DNA of 64,000 bases, taken from positions 62,001 to 126,000 of the forward strand of contig NZ_JAAUWW010000009.1 in NCBI RefSeq assembly GCF_014694375.1. The letters run 5' to 3'. Position 1 is the stretch's first letter. Every line of letters starts with the position of its first letter. The position numbers and the translations under genes were made by a program. Of this stretch, positions 8,901 to 18,219 are shown piece after piece. Origin of the DNA: Vibrio sp. S17_S38 (GTDB taxonomy: Bacteria; Pseudomonadota; Gammaproteobacteria; Enterobacterales; Vibrionaceae). The notes beneath the pieces are model-generated. The model had not been told where the DNA came from, did not search any database, and was given only the letters and a program-made list of their open reading frames with translations.

Positions 8901-10232
8901 TTACTCGTCGTCTTTTTCAATTGGGTTCTTTTTCTTTTTCGGCATAAACACATCATCACCCACTGCCACATTTTTATAGAAACTCTTATCACGATTGGCT
9001 TGTTTCTTAGGCGTAGTCGATTGTTTCGCCACTTTATTTGCTTTGGCTGGGCCTTTCTTAACAAATGGCTGACGCGGCTTAATACCTTTAAACTTACCTT
9101 TTAGGCCTTCTAATACTGAGAAAGCTAAATCTTGTTGTAAGTACGCTTCCACATTTTTAAAGCTCGCCCAGTCTTTCGGGCCCACTAAAGAATAAGCGGT
9201 ACCACGATTACCTGCACGGCCAGTACGACCAACACGGTGAACGTATTCTTCCGTATGTTTTGGCATATCAAAGTTAATAACATGAGTTACGTTGGCAATA
9301 TCTAAACCGCGAGAAGCAATATCAGTCGTAACCAAGATTTTATGCACTGCTCGTTCAAACTGACTCATGATGTTATTACGTTGAGTTTGGTTCAAACCAC
9401 CACTCAACGCGACGGCTTTGAGGCTCATCTGATTTAACTTCTCAGTCAAACGCTCCGTATCACTACGTGTTGCAGTGAAAATCATAACTTGTTTGTATTC
9501 AGCTTCACTAATCAAGCGTTCTAGGATCGCCTCTTTATGATCAAGGTGATCACACAAATAGAACGACTGATCGATATCTTTATGTTCTTCTGCTGATGCG
9601 CCAACTGAAATGTGTTTTGGGTCTTTTAAAAACTCACTTGCCAAATTATTAACTTCAACGTGATCAAGCGTGGCGGAGAACATTAACGTTTGACGACGAC
9701 GATGCTTCGCCGCGTTACTAATACGACGCAACTCGGCAGAAAAGCCAAGATCCAACATACGATCAGCTTCATCTAATATTAAGGTTTCAACACCATCTAA
9801 ATGTAGCGAACGATGCTCAAGATGATCAGCTAAACGACCAGGTGTTGCCACAATAAAACGCGGGTATTTACGTAACGCTTTAACTTGATCGTTGAAGTTT
9901 TCACCACCCACAATCAATGCGCCAGTATAAGACAAACCACCAAGCATAAATTTCAACTCACCGAATACTTGTTTTGCAAGTTCACGCGTTGGCGCTAAAA
10001 TCACCCCTCTTGGATCTTTAGCAGAAAGAGCTTTGGTTTTTAGGGCTTTATGTAACATCGGCAACACAAATGCCAAAGTTTTACCAGAACCTGTTTTTGA
10101 TGATGCCAACAAATCTTTGTCCGCAATAGCAACAGGGATAGCTTTACTTTGTATTTCAGTCGCTTTTGAAAAATTATAATGCTGTAAATTTTTCAGTAAT
10201 CGATTGTCTAAACCAAGATCTTTAAATTGCAA
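8901..10232 (-). CDS. DEAD-box ATP-dependent RNA helicase
   Basis: Unwinds RNA duplexes using ATP; family roles are ribosome assembly and RNA decay. Motifs in order: Q motif (F...ATEIQSKAIP), Walker A SSKTGSGKT, PTRELAKQ, TPGRL, LDEADRMLD, SAT in MFSATLDHV, TDIASRGLDI and HRVGRTGRAG. The C-terminal tail is lysine-rich (PKKQANRDKS, MPKKKKNP), typical of an RNA-binding extension. The most likely start is TTG at 10232 (LQFKDLGLD...) with GGAG 8 bases upstream; the frame stays open another 33 codons without family character. Which paralogue (RhlE- or SrmB-like) cannot be settled here. Confidence 0.92.
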   Translation of the reverse strand: MQFKDLGLDNRLLKNLQHYNFSKATEIQSKAIPVAIADKDLLASSKTGSGKTLAFVLPMLHKALKTKALSAKDPRGVILAPTRELAKQVFGELKFMLGGLSYTGALIVGGENFNDQVKALRKYPRFIVATPGRLADHLEHRSLHLDGVETLILDEADRMLDLGFSAELRRISNAAKHRRRQTLMFSATLDHVEVNNLASEFLKDPKHISVGASAEEHKDIDQSFYLCDHLDHKEAILERLISEAEYKQVMIFTATRSDTERLTEKLNQMSLKAVALSGGLNQTQRNNIMSQFERAVHKILVTTDIASRGLDIANVTHVINFDMPKHTEEYVHRVGRTGRAGNRGTAYSLVGPKDWASFKNVEAYLQQDLAFSVLEGLKGKFKGIKPRQPFVKKGPAKANKVAKQSTTPKKQANRDKSFYKNVAVGDDVFMPKKKKNPIEKDDE

Positions 10233-10386
10233 AGGTGTACTCCAAAAGGAAATAAAACGAAATCTCGCGCATGATAACACAAGGGCTCCTTCATACTTTA
10301 TAAAAAAAGCACTACCCGATAAAAACACCAAGAATTAAGATAAGATTATTTTTCATCTCACTTTAACCGAAATAGAGCATTTAATA

Positions 10387-11325
10387 TTAAGCTGCTTTAT
10401 ACCCCATAGATAGACGCCGCTTCTCTAGAGAGTATAAGCGACATTCAGCAATACACGCTAACACGCTCGGATCTCTTTCTTTCGATTCTAAGCAAATCAT
10501 CGAGACAATTTGCTTCACTCCGTACCCATGGCGAATTTTTATAAATGTAATATTCGGATTAAATTTATCTTTGACACGGCTTGGCACCACTGAATAGCCA
10601 ATATTCGATTCAACCATACTCAACAAAGTAAAAATATCCCCCACTTGCATGGTCACGGTTGGTTCAACTTGAGCCCTCTTAAAACTGCGATTACAATCCG
10701 AATAAGTGGCAAATCCCGGCTTTAATGTAATCAAGGGATCGTTAGTTAATTCTTCTAATCCAATATCCTCTCTCAAGCTAAATCGAGAAGACTTAGAAAC
10801 CACAACCATCATTTCATCTTGGTAAATAGGCAATATTACATAACCAGGAATGGGTTTATCACTTTCCATTGAGACTAAAATCACATCAAAAATCATTTTG
10901 TCTAATTGTTGAAATAAAAACTCATTTGAACCTTGTGAAAGCGATACATTTATAGTCGGTTTTCGAGTCCGTAATCCAGTCAAGATTTTAGGCACCATAT
11001 CAAAGGTCAATGAATATAATGAGCCTAAATTCAAGCTATCGGAAAACACCCCACCACTTTCTTGAGTTTGCCGAATAGCCAAGTTCAAATCATTAAAAAT
11101 GGCTTCACATCGTATTTGTAACGTTTCTGCACTCGACAATGGAATCAAGTTTCTGCCTTGATGTTCAAATAATGGACAACGCAACCCTTCTTCTAGTGAA
11201 TGGAGTGCTTTATGAATGCTAACACCGCTCACCCCAAACTGTTCTGCCGTTGCTTTAAGTGTTTTACATCTCATAAATGAGAGAAATATCTGTAGCTTTT
11301 TTAATGTAATGTCGTCATCAATCAT
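10387..11325 (-). CDS. LysR-type regulator next to madLM
   Basis: This 312-residue LysR protein has a winged helix-turn-helix at about residues 9-67 (LQIFLSFMRCKTLKATAEQF, then a VSIHKALHSLEEGL recognition helix) and a periplasmic-binding-like effector domain. It is transcribed away from madL with a 211-base divergent spacer, the usual arrangement for a LysR protein controlling its neighbour. Malonate is therefore the probable inducer (inference). The ATG at 11325 follows GGGGGAT. Confidence 0.88.
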   Translation of the reverse strand: MIDDDITLKKLQIFLSFMRCKTLKATAEQFGVSGVSIHKALHSLEEGLRCPLFEHQGRNLIPLSSAETLQIRCEAIFNDLNLAIRQTQESGGVFSDSLNLGSLYSLTFDMVPKILTGLRTRKPTINVSLSQGSNEFLFQQLDKMIFDVILVSMESDKPIPGYVILPIYQDEMMVVVSKSSRFSLREDIGLEELTNDPLITLKPGFATYSDCNRSFKRAQVEPTVTMQVGDIFTLLSMVESNIGYSVVPSRVKDKFNPNITFIKIRHGYGVKQIVSMICLESKERDPSVLACIAECRLYSLEKRRLSMGYKAA

Positions 11326-11536
11326 GCTCTATCCCCCTTCCCCGCTAGGCTTACTGAAGAACCATTAACTTAAAGTTAACTCTCTGACTTCAAGGTTAAT
11401 TGTAAAGTCAATTTTGCACACTAATACTTTAGCCAAAGAGTGAGCCATGAAGTGATATGAGGACATGATCACTGCAAATATAAACTAGCTAAGAAAAATT
11501 AACCGTTCATAACAACAATAATACAAGGATGTAGAG

Positions 11537-11947
11537 ATGATCATATTTGGAACCGCATTGCTTGCTATATGCACACTCGCAGGTGTCACTATTGGTAGTT
11601 TACTTGGGAAATTGATAGGAATTCCGGCCAACGTAGGAGGAATAGGGATTGCGATGCTTATCCTCATTTTTGTTGGCAATTATTTGAAATCGAGGGACAT
11701 GCTACAAGCCGAAGTTGAAAAAGGGATTACATTTTGGAGCGCTATTTATATTCCTGTCGTGGTCGCGATGGCAGCCAAACAAAATGTATTTGGGGCAGTG
11801 AGTGGTGGAACAATGGCAATAACCGCTGGTGTTGTTGCCGTGGCATTGGGATTTATATTAGTCCCTATCCTTTCTAATTTAGCGAAAAATGCCAATAAAA
11901 GCGATGACGCTAAAAATGCAACCTTACCTAAAAATGATTCCCTTTAA
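11537..11947 (+). CDS. madL: Malonate transporter subunit MadL
   Basis: Small subunit of the two-component MadLM sodium-malonate carrier in the inner membrane. 136 residues with four hydrophobic segments; IGIPANVGGIGIAMLILI and FVGNYLKS are family-typical, as is FWSAIYIPVVVAMAAKQNV. The ATG follows AAGGATG. madM begins 22 bases after its stop, so both are one transcription unit. No malonate decarboxylase genes lie nearby, so the substrate must be processed by enzymes encoded elsewhere, or the carrier serves another small dicarboxylate. Confidence 0.9.
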   Translation: MIIFGTALLAICTLAGVTIGSLLGKLIGIPANVGGIGIAMLILIFVGNYLKSRDMLQAEVEKGITFWSAIYIPVVVAMAAKQNVFGAVSGGTMAITAGVVAVALGFILVPILSNLAKNANKSDDAKNATLPKNDSL

Positions 11948-11969
11948 CTAGGTTATATAAGGACTTTAT

Positions 11970-12731
11970 ATGTACGATTCTTTACTTGATGTTTTTGCAA
12001 AATATAACCTAATTAGTGGCTTTGCCATTATTGGGGTCACAATGTGGATTGCTTACTGGTTTTCTGATGTATTCACTAAAGGCCGTATTCATGGGTCTAC
12101 GATTGCCATCATCATAGGGCTTGCTTTGGCTTACATCAGCGGTGTATTTACTGGTGGTGAGAAAGGTGTGATGGATATTCCGCTGCTGGCTGGTGTCGGT
12201 GTAATCGGTGGCTCTATGCTCCGAGACTTTTGTATTATTGCGACTGGTTTTGGTGTGAAAATAGACGAACTGAAACGAGCAGGTAAATACGGGATCATCG
12301 CGTTATTTTTAGGCATTTTCTCATCCTTTTTTGCAGGAGTCTTAATCGCTTTAGCCTTTGGTTATACCGATGCGGTTTCACTGACAACTATTGGTGCAGG
12401 CGCTGTTACTTACATTGTTGGCCCAGTAACTGGATCGGCATTAGGGGCAAGCTCTGAAGTGATAGCACTTTCTATTACCGCAGGCTTAGTTAAATCCATT
12501 TTAGTTATGGTCGTGACACCGTTTATTGCCAAATATATTGGATTAGATAATCCTCGCTCAGTAGTAATTTTTGGAGGTTTAATGGGAACTTCAAGTGGTG
12601 TAGCCGCGGGCTTAGCTGCAACCGATCCTAAACTGGTTCCTTACGGATGCTTAACTGCCGCTTTCTATACTGCTTTAGGTTGCTTAATGGCCCCTTCAGT
12701 TCTATTCATCATGGTCAGAAGCGTAGTTTAG
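11970..12731 (+). CDS. madM: Malonate transporter subunit MadM
   Basis: Large subunit of the MadLM malonate carrier. 253 residues with about seven to eight membrane segments. GVGVIGGSMLRDFCIIATGFGV, AVTYIVGPVTGSALGASSEV and GLMGTSSGVAAGLAATDPKLVPYG are the recognisable loops of the family. The start follows ATAAGGAC. A strong terminator at 12755 ends the unit and is shared with convergent fruR. Confidence 0.92.
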   Translation: MYDSLLDVFAKYNLISGFAIIGVTMWIAYWFSDVFTKGRIHGSTIAIIIGLALAYISGVFTGGEKGVMDIPLLAGVGVIGGSMLRDFCIIATGFGVKIDELKRAGKYGIIALFLGIFSSFFAGVLIALAFGYTDAVSLTTIGAGAVTYIVGPVTGSALGASSEVIALSITAGLVKSILVMVVTPFIAKYIGLDNPRSVVIFGGLMGTSSGVAAGLAATDPKLVPYGCLTAAFYTALGCLMAPSVLFIMVRSVV

Positions 12732-12754
12732 TAATAAAGCATAAGTATAATTTT

Positions 12755-12785
12755 AGGGAGCCATCACTAAGTGGGCTCCCTTTTT
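12755..12785. terminator. Terminator between madM and fruR
   Basis: AGGGAGCC (12755-12762) pairs with GGCTCCCT (12774-12781), followed by TTTTT. It can serve madM on the plus strand and, less strongly, fruR on the minus strand. Confidence 0.8.
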
Positions 12786-12795
12786 AATGATTATT

Positions 12796-13797
12796 TTATG
12801 AAACATCTCGAATTTTCAATTTCCTAGCCACCAGCTCCACACCAAATTGATAACGTTTGGCTGATGCATTCAAGGCAAGTTCTAGTGCGCTGTCTGCGAT
12901 AATTTCGAATCGTTGAGATAAAGAGTTAATTTTAATCGGCAAGAAATCCAATAAACGATTATCGCCATAGGTCCCTATTCTGACTTTCGCCATCAGTTCT
13001 GGATGCTCAAATAACACATCTAATACACCTTCTAGTAAGGTATAGGAAGTCGTAATAATAGCGTCAGGCATCATGTCTTGCGCTAACCACTTTTCAACGA
13101 CTTTACGGCCAGATTCTGAATTAAATTGAGCACCATATTCAATTATCGTAGTTAATGGAGAATGCGTTTTTTCATGGTTTCTCACTGCCGCTTCAAAGCC
13201 AAGTTGGCGTTCTTTAGACACATTAAGATCAGGCAATGCTCCGACCAAACCAATTGTTTGAATATCATCAAATAGAACCGATGAGGTTAATCGTAGCGCA
13301 CCATCAAAATCTTCACTGATCACACAACTAAAATGTTCATCATCTAATGGGCGATCGAGTGCGATCACTGGCGTACCTTTATTTTGGACATTCAAATAAA
13401 ATTCGTTGGCATCAGTCATAGAGCTAGCCACAAATAAAGCATCAATACGACGACTGACCAAAGCATTCACAACATTTTTTTCTATTTGAGGATCATCATC
13501 TGAACAGCCAATTAAAATCTGGTAACCCGCTTGACGAGAATTCGATTCCAACAATTTAGCCAAACGAGCATAACTGGTATTTTCAAGATCAGGGATCACC
13601 AAACCAAATGAGCGGCTATTTCCTGCTCGTAATGCCGAAGCTGCATGATCGGGTTGGTATTGATGTTCTTCCACCACCGCCATGACTTTTTGCTGCGTTT
13701 TTTGACTAATACGGTACTTGGTCGCTTTACCATTAATCACATAACTGGCAGTGGTTTTGGACACTCCAGCCAACTTGGCAATTTCATCTAGCGTCAT
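12796..13797 (-). CDS. fruR: Fructose repressor FruR (Cra, LacI family)
   Basis: LacI-family transcription factor that represses fruBKA until fructose 1-phosphate (or the bisphosphate) binds. The helix-turn-helix [25 protein letters not shown] is nearly that of E. coli Cra ([25 protein letters not shown]), which also sets the start at 13797; an upstream in-frame ATG at 13812 is possible. The sugar-binding domain follows to residue 333. It is divergent from fruB with three operators of the form GCTGAAACGATTCAGC in the shared region, so local autoregulation is likely. Confidence 0.93.
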   Translation of the reverse strand: [333 protein letters not shown]

Positions 13798-13890
13798 CGT
13801 TATTTGCCCCATTTGATCGCATCAGTGTGCTTATTTTGTGCACCAGATCATAAATCTTTAGCATCAATTCAATCGATGTTTGAATTATAA

Positions 13891-13928
13891 GCTGAATCGT
13901 TTCACTATAAAAGCTGAAACGATTCAGC
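13891..13928. promoter_or_regulatory. Two FruR/Cra operators between fruR and fruB
   Basis: GCTGAATCGTTTCAC (13891-13905) and GCTGAAACGATTCAGC (13913-13928) match the Cra consensus TGAAACG-TTCA; the second is a near-perfect palindrome. They lie about 95-130 bases upstream of fruR, with centres 22-23 bases apart (about two helical turns), which favours cooperative binding. Confidence 0.88.
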
Positions 13929-14050
13929 CAATGTGTATTAATAAAGTAAAGACTCAAATCTGTGATCATAAGCAAAGTACAGTAAACAGATTAAATTTGA
14001 GTACGATTTTAGATAAACATAACCATTGGCTGAATTTTTTCGCGGTAAAA

Positions 14051-14066
14051 GCTGAATCGTTTCAGC
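14051..14066. promoter_or_regulatory. Third FruR/Cra operator, nearer fruB
   Basis: GCTGAATCGTTTCAGC is a near-perfect palindrome of the same type as the two sites at 13891-13928, about 140 bases away from the second. Two separated operator groups allow looping by tetrameric FruR. fruB begins 168 bases downstream, so the leader is long; no separate gene is credible in the 13798-14233 gap. Confidence 0.88.
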
Positions 14067-14233
14067 TAAGTAATAGCGATGAAGAAAACTAAGATTTGTA
14101 GTTAAAAACTAAACTGATGCATCTAAAAAAAATCCATATATCTAAAAGAAGCTATAGAGCTCAGACACCATAAAATGAAAACAAAACTCTATACTCATAA
14201 AACAGAATTATAAATATTAAAAAGAGGCACCAC

Positions 14234-15367
14234 ATGCTGACGCTAACCACACAAAATATTACTCTTGCCCAAACGGCAAAAGATAAAACCGAAGCGATCA
14301 CTCACATTGCCGCAAGTTTAGCCCAGCAAGGCTATGTCGAAACAGGCTATGTTCAAGGTATGTTGAATCGTGAAACTCAGTCTTCTACTTTCTTAGGAAA
14401 TGGTATAGCGATTCCACACGGTACCACCGATACCCGTGATTTAGTTCAAAAAACAGGTGTCGCTATCCATCATTTCCCTCAAGGTGTCGATTGGGGAAAT
14501 AGCACTGTGTATGTAGCAATTGGTATTGCGGCAAAGTCCGATGAACACTTAGGCATTTTAAAGCAACTGACCAAAGTGTTATCTGCCGATGGCGTAGAAG
14601 CTGCACTAAAAGAAGCGAAAACAGAACAAGATATTATTAATGTGCTTAACGGCCAGACACAATTAATGGCCGATTTTGACGCCACATTAATTCAGCTCAA
14701 ATTCCCAGCCAGTGACATGCTACAAATGACGGCGGTTGCCAGTGGTTTATTACGTAATAGTGGCTGTACAACTGACGATTACATTAGCGAAGTTATCACC
14801 AAAAAACCAACTCACTTAGGCGCTGGATTATGGTTAGTCAGTGGATCTAAAGGTGTATATCGATCGGCTATGTCATTTGTATCTACAGCTAATGATTGTG
14901 AGTTTGAAGGCCAACAAGTTCACGGCTTAATTGCGTTTTCCGCTTGTAATGCTAGCCATAAGCCTTTGCTGTATAAACTCAGCCAGCTAATTTTGTCAAA
15001 ACATCAGCAAGATATTCTAGATGCAGATGTTGGACAATTATTAGCCTTATTTGATGTTAGTGAAAAAGCACCTGAAATTGCAGAAGACAGTGCCAACCAA
15101 GCCACTTTCAAGATCAAAAACACCCATGGCTTACATGCCCGTCCTGGTGCAATGTTAGTCGCGGAAGCGAAAAAATTCGAGTCCACTATTCGTGTTTCAA
15201 ACTTAGATGGAGATGGATCGAGCGTAAATGCTAAGAGCTTAATGAAAGTGATTGCGTTAGGGGTAAAACACGGCCACCGCTTGCAATTTATCGCAGATGG
15301 CAGCGATGCAGAGTTGGCATTAAGTTCAATTGGTAAAGCGATTGAATCTGGCCTTGGTGAAGGTTAA
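14234..15367 (+). CDS. fruB: Fructose PTS EIIA/HPr fusion protein FruB (FPr)
   Basis: Phosphate carrier of the fructose phosphotransferase system, linking enzyme I to FruA. N-terminal EIIA domain with the phosphorylated His62 in NGIAIPHGTT, a middle domain, and a C-terminal HPr-like domain (about residues 290-377) with the active His301 in THGLHARPGAM. The 377-residue length fits FPr (376 in E. coli). It is first in fruBKA, 11 bases before fruK, and is controlled by the FruR sites upstream. Confidence 0.96.
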   Translation: MLTLTTQNITLAQTAKDKTEAITHIAASLAQQGYVETGYVQGMLNRETQSSTFLGNGIAIPHGTTDTRDLVQKTGVAIHHFPQGVDWGNSTVYVAIGIAAKSDEHLGILKQLTKVLSADGVEAALKEAKTEQDIINVLNGQTQLMADFDATLIQLKFPASDMLQMTAVASGLLRNSGCTTDDYISEVITKKPTHLGAGLWLVSGSKGVYRSAMSFVSTANDCEFEGQQVHGLIAFSACNASHKPLLYKLSQLILSKHQQDILDADVGQLLALFDVSEKAPEIAEDSANQATFKIKNTHGLHARPGAMLVAEAKKFESTIRVSNLDGDGSSVNAKSLMKVIALGVKHGHRLQFIADGSDAELALSSIGKAIESGLGEG

Positions 15368-15378
15368 AGGAGAGTTAT

Positions 15379-16323
15379 ATGTCTCAACATAAAATCGTCA
15401 CTATTACTTTAAATCCAGCGCTCGATCTAACTGGTCATTTAACCAACACCTTAAATGTCGGTAGTGTTAGTTTAGTTTCAAAAAGCACGCTTCATCCGGC
15501 AGGTAAAGGCGTAAACGTGGCAAAAGTCTTATCCGAACTTGGCGCTAAAGTCACCGTTACGGGCTTTCTAGGCGCTGATAACCAAGAGTCGTTTTGTCAG
15601 TTATTCGAACAAATCAATGCCACCGATCGCTTTGTACGCGTAAAAGGCACGACACGTATCAATGTCAAACTGGTTGATAGCGCTAGTGATGTGAGTGATA
15701 TCAACTTTCCTGGTGTTCAGGTCGATAGGACCTCCATTGCTGAGTTTGAAAAAACCTTATTAGAACTAGCGCAAGACCATGATTACTTTGTGATGGCAGG
15801 CAGTTTGCCGCAAGGTGTGTCGCCAGAGCTTTGTGCTCAATGGATTGAGAAACTGCATCAACTAGGCAAGAAAGTCATTTTTGATAGCAGCCGTGAAGCA
15901 TTAGAAGCCGGCCTGCACTCTCATCCTTGGTTAATTAAGCCCAATGATGAAGAACTATCAGAACTCATTGGGAAAGAATTAAAAGACAGCCAAGCCTGTC
16001 AACAAGCTGCCCAAACCTTAGAACAAAACGGTATTGCTAACATTGTGGTTTCAATGGGTGCTAATGGCGTAATGTGGCTAAAAAAAGGTCAATGGCGTCA
16101 AACCTCACCACCTAAAATGCAAGTGGTGAGCACGGTTGGCGCAGGTGATACGTTAGTGGCTGGCATGTCATGGGGCCATCTTCAACAATGGTCTGAAGAC
16201 GAAATCCTCAGTTTTGCGACCGCTTTATCCGCACTGGCAGTCACCCAAGTTGGTGTCGGCGTACCTAGCCTTGAAGCAGTGCAAACCTTACAACAAAAAA
16301 TAACAACAAGGACATTGCTATGA
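15379..16323 (+). CDS. fruK: 1-phosphofructokinase FruK
   Basis: Phosphorylates fructose 1-phosphate to fructose 1,6-bisphosphate. 314 residues, PfkB ribokinase family: LNPALDLTG start, GKGVNVAKVLSELG, VMAGSLPQGV, and the catalytic VGAGDTLVAGM with Asp as base. The stop codon overlaps the fruA start (ATGA), indicating translational coupling. Confidence 0.96.
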   Translation: MSQHKIVTITLNPALDLTGHLTNTLNVGSVSLVSKSTLHPAGKGVNVAKVLSELGAKVTVTGFLGADNQESFCQLFEQINATDRFVRVKGTTRINVKLVDSASDVSDINFPGVQVDRTSIAEFEKTLLELAQDHDYFVMAGSLPQGVSPELCAQWIEKLHQLGKKVIFDSSREALEAGLHSHPWLIKPNDEELSELIGKELKDSQACQQAAQTLEQNGIANIVVSMGANGVMWLKKGQWRQTSPPKMQVVSTVGAGDTLVAGMSWGHLQQWSEDEILSFATALSALAVTQVGVGVPSLEAVQTLQQKITTRTLL

Positions 16324-18065
16324 ATATTGCCATTATTACCGCTTGCCCAAGTGGCGTAGCCAACAGCATTATTGCCGCAGGTTTATTAGAACAAGCCGCA
16401 AAAACACTAGGCTGGACGGCACATATTGAATGCCAATCTGAATTTATCGTAAAGCCACCATTAACCGCGCAACAAATCGAACAAGCCGACGTTGTTGTTA
16501 TTGCGGCCAATACGGTTGTCGATACGACTCGCTTCATCGATAAAAAAGTCTACCAAGGCGATATATCCGCCTGTTTTAACGACACACAAAAATGGTTAGA
16601 AGAAGCGACGAGCCAAGCCACGCTTCTGAGTCTAGAAAACGCGACCAGTAAAAATACCGCTTCTTCAATAGCGACGGATTCAGGCAGTAAGAAAATAGTG
16701 GCTATCACGGCTTGCCCAACGGGTGTTGCCCATACTTTTATGGCAGCAGAAGCCTTACAAGAAACCGGTAAAAAATTAGGTCATCAGATTAAAGTTGAAA
16801 CTCGCGGATCAGTTGGTGCCAAAAACCAACTGACTGAGCAAGACATTGCCGATGCAGATTTAGTCATCATTGCGGCAGATATTGAAGTGCCACTGGATCG
16901 TTTTGCCGGTAAGCATTTATATAAAACCAGTACAGGCCTTGCTCTGAAAAAAACAGAACAAGAATTTAGTAAAGCATTTGAACAAGCTCAGCCTTATCAA
17001 GCAGGGCAAAAGTCACAGTCATCGGCATCAAACAATGAAGAAAAATCCGGGGTGTACAAACACTTAATGACAGGTGTTTCACATATGCTGCCGTTGGTTG
17101 TTGCAGGTGGTTTGTGTATTGCCCTGTCTTTTGTCTTTGGCATTGAAGCCTTTAAACAAGAAGGCACATTAGCCGCAGCGTTAATGACCATTGGTGGTGG
17201 ATCGGCCTTTGCATTGATGATCCCAGTTCTTGCTGGCTTTATTGCCTTTTCGATTGCTGATCGTCCAGGTTTAGCTCCTGGTTTAATTGGCGGCATGCTC
17301 GCAAGCTCAACTGGCGCTGGATTTATTGGCGGTATTCTTGCAGGTTTCATTGCCGGTTACGCAGCGAAATTTATTGCGGAAAAATTAAACCTACCACAAT
17401 CAATGGAAGCGTTAAAACCGATCTTAATCATTCCATTATTGGCGAGCTTATTTACTGGCCTTGTGATGATTTACATCGTCGGTGGTCCAGTTTCCAGCAT
17501 CATGTCAGCAATGACAGAATTCCTAAACAACATGGGATCGGCTAACGCGGTTCTACTTGGCGTGATCTTAGGTTGTATGATGTGCTTTGACTTAGGTGGC
17601 CCTGTAAATAAAGCGGCTTATACCTTTGGGGTTGGCTTACTTGCATCACAAACTTATGCGCCAATGGCAGCCGTGATGGCGGCAGGAATGATCCCACCAC
17701 TTGGTTTAGGCCTTGCCACTCTCCTTGCCAAAAACAAATTTGAAGCCAATGAACGTGAAGCAGGCAAAGCGGCAACGGTACTGGGTTTATGCTTTATCAC
17801 AGAGGGGGCTATTCCTTTTGCCGCAAAAGATCCAATGCGCGTGATCCCATGCTGTATGGCTGGCGGCGCATTAACAGGCGCACTGTCTATGCTGTTTGGC
17901 GCAAAATTAATGGCACCACACGGCGGTCTATTCGTCTTGCTTATTCCTAATGCGATCACGCCAGCCTTACTGTACTTAGTTGCTATTATCGCAGGGACGA
18001 TTGTCACCGGTGTCAGTTACGCATTCTTAAAAAATAGAGCAGAAGAGAAAGCCGTTATAGCTTAA
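16320..18065 (+). CDS. fruA: Fructose-specific PTS EIIBC permease FruA
   Basis: Inner membrane permease that imports fructose as fructose 1-phosphate. 581 residues: an EIIB-like domain with Cys9 (ITACPSGVANS), a second EIIB with the active Cys132 (ITACPTGVAHTFMA), then the EIIC membrane domain from about 240 with eight or more segments and the substrate loop ...GPVNKAAYTFG.... The B'-B-C order equals E. coli FruA. It is last in the operon and followed by a terminator. Confidence 0.96.
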   Translation: MNIAIITACPSGVANSIIAAGLLEQAAKTLGWTAHIECQSEFIVKPPLTAQQIEQADVVVIAANTVVDTTRFIDKKVYQGDISACFNDTQKWLEEATSQATLLSLENATSKNTASSIATDSGSKKIVAITACPTGVAHTFMAAEALQETGKKLGHQIKVETRGSVGAKNQLTEQDIADADLVIIAADIEVPLDRFAGKHLYKTSTGLALKKTEQEFSKAFEQAQPYQAGQKSQSSASNNEEKSGVYKHLMTGVSHMLPLVVAGGLCIALSFVFGIEAFKQEGTLAAALMTIGGGSAFALMIPVLAGFIAFSIADRPGLAPGLIGGMLASSTGAGFIGGILAGFIAGYAAKFIAEKLNLPQSMEALKPILIIPLLASLFTGLVMIYIVGGPVSSIMSAMTEFLNNMGSANAVLLGVILGCMMCFDLGGPVNKAAYTFGVGLLASQTYAPMAAVMAAGMIPPLGLGLATLLAKNKFEANEREAGKAATVLGLCFITEGAIPFAAKDPMRVIPCCMAGGALTGALSMLFGAKLMAPHGGLFVLLIPNAITPALLYLVAIIAGTIVTGVSYAFLKNRAEEKAVIA

Positions 18066-18094
18066 CGTTTATTCGTTACTTAGAGTAAAAACAC

Positions 18095-18156
18095 AAACGC
18101 CCTTTCATATTGGTCACTTATTTGAGAAAAATAGGAAACCAAGAAAGGGCGTTTTT
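18095..18156 (+). terminator. Terminator after fruA
   Basis: AAACGCCCTTTC (18095-18106) pairs with GAAAGGGCGTTT (18143-18154), continuing into a T-run. The long loop contains a second small stem (TTGGT...AACCAA). Confidence 0.75.
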
Positions 18157-18219
18157 AATTGTCTTCCTTTACCTCAATCGCGTAAAATCCGTAGTCCATA
18201 TTATTTATTCGAGTTCACC

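Noticed and set aside
13880..14092. 70-codon open frame between fruR and fruB
   Set aside because: It runs through all three FruR operators and its repeated peptide pattern (FTIKAETIQ, FAVKAESFQ) is a translation of those operators; no ribosome binding site.
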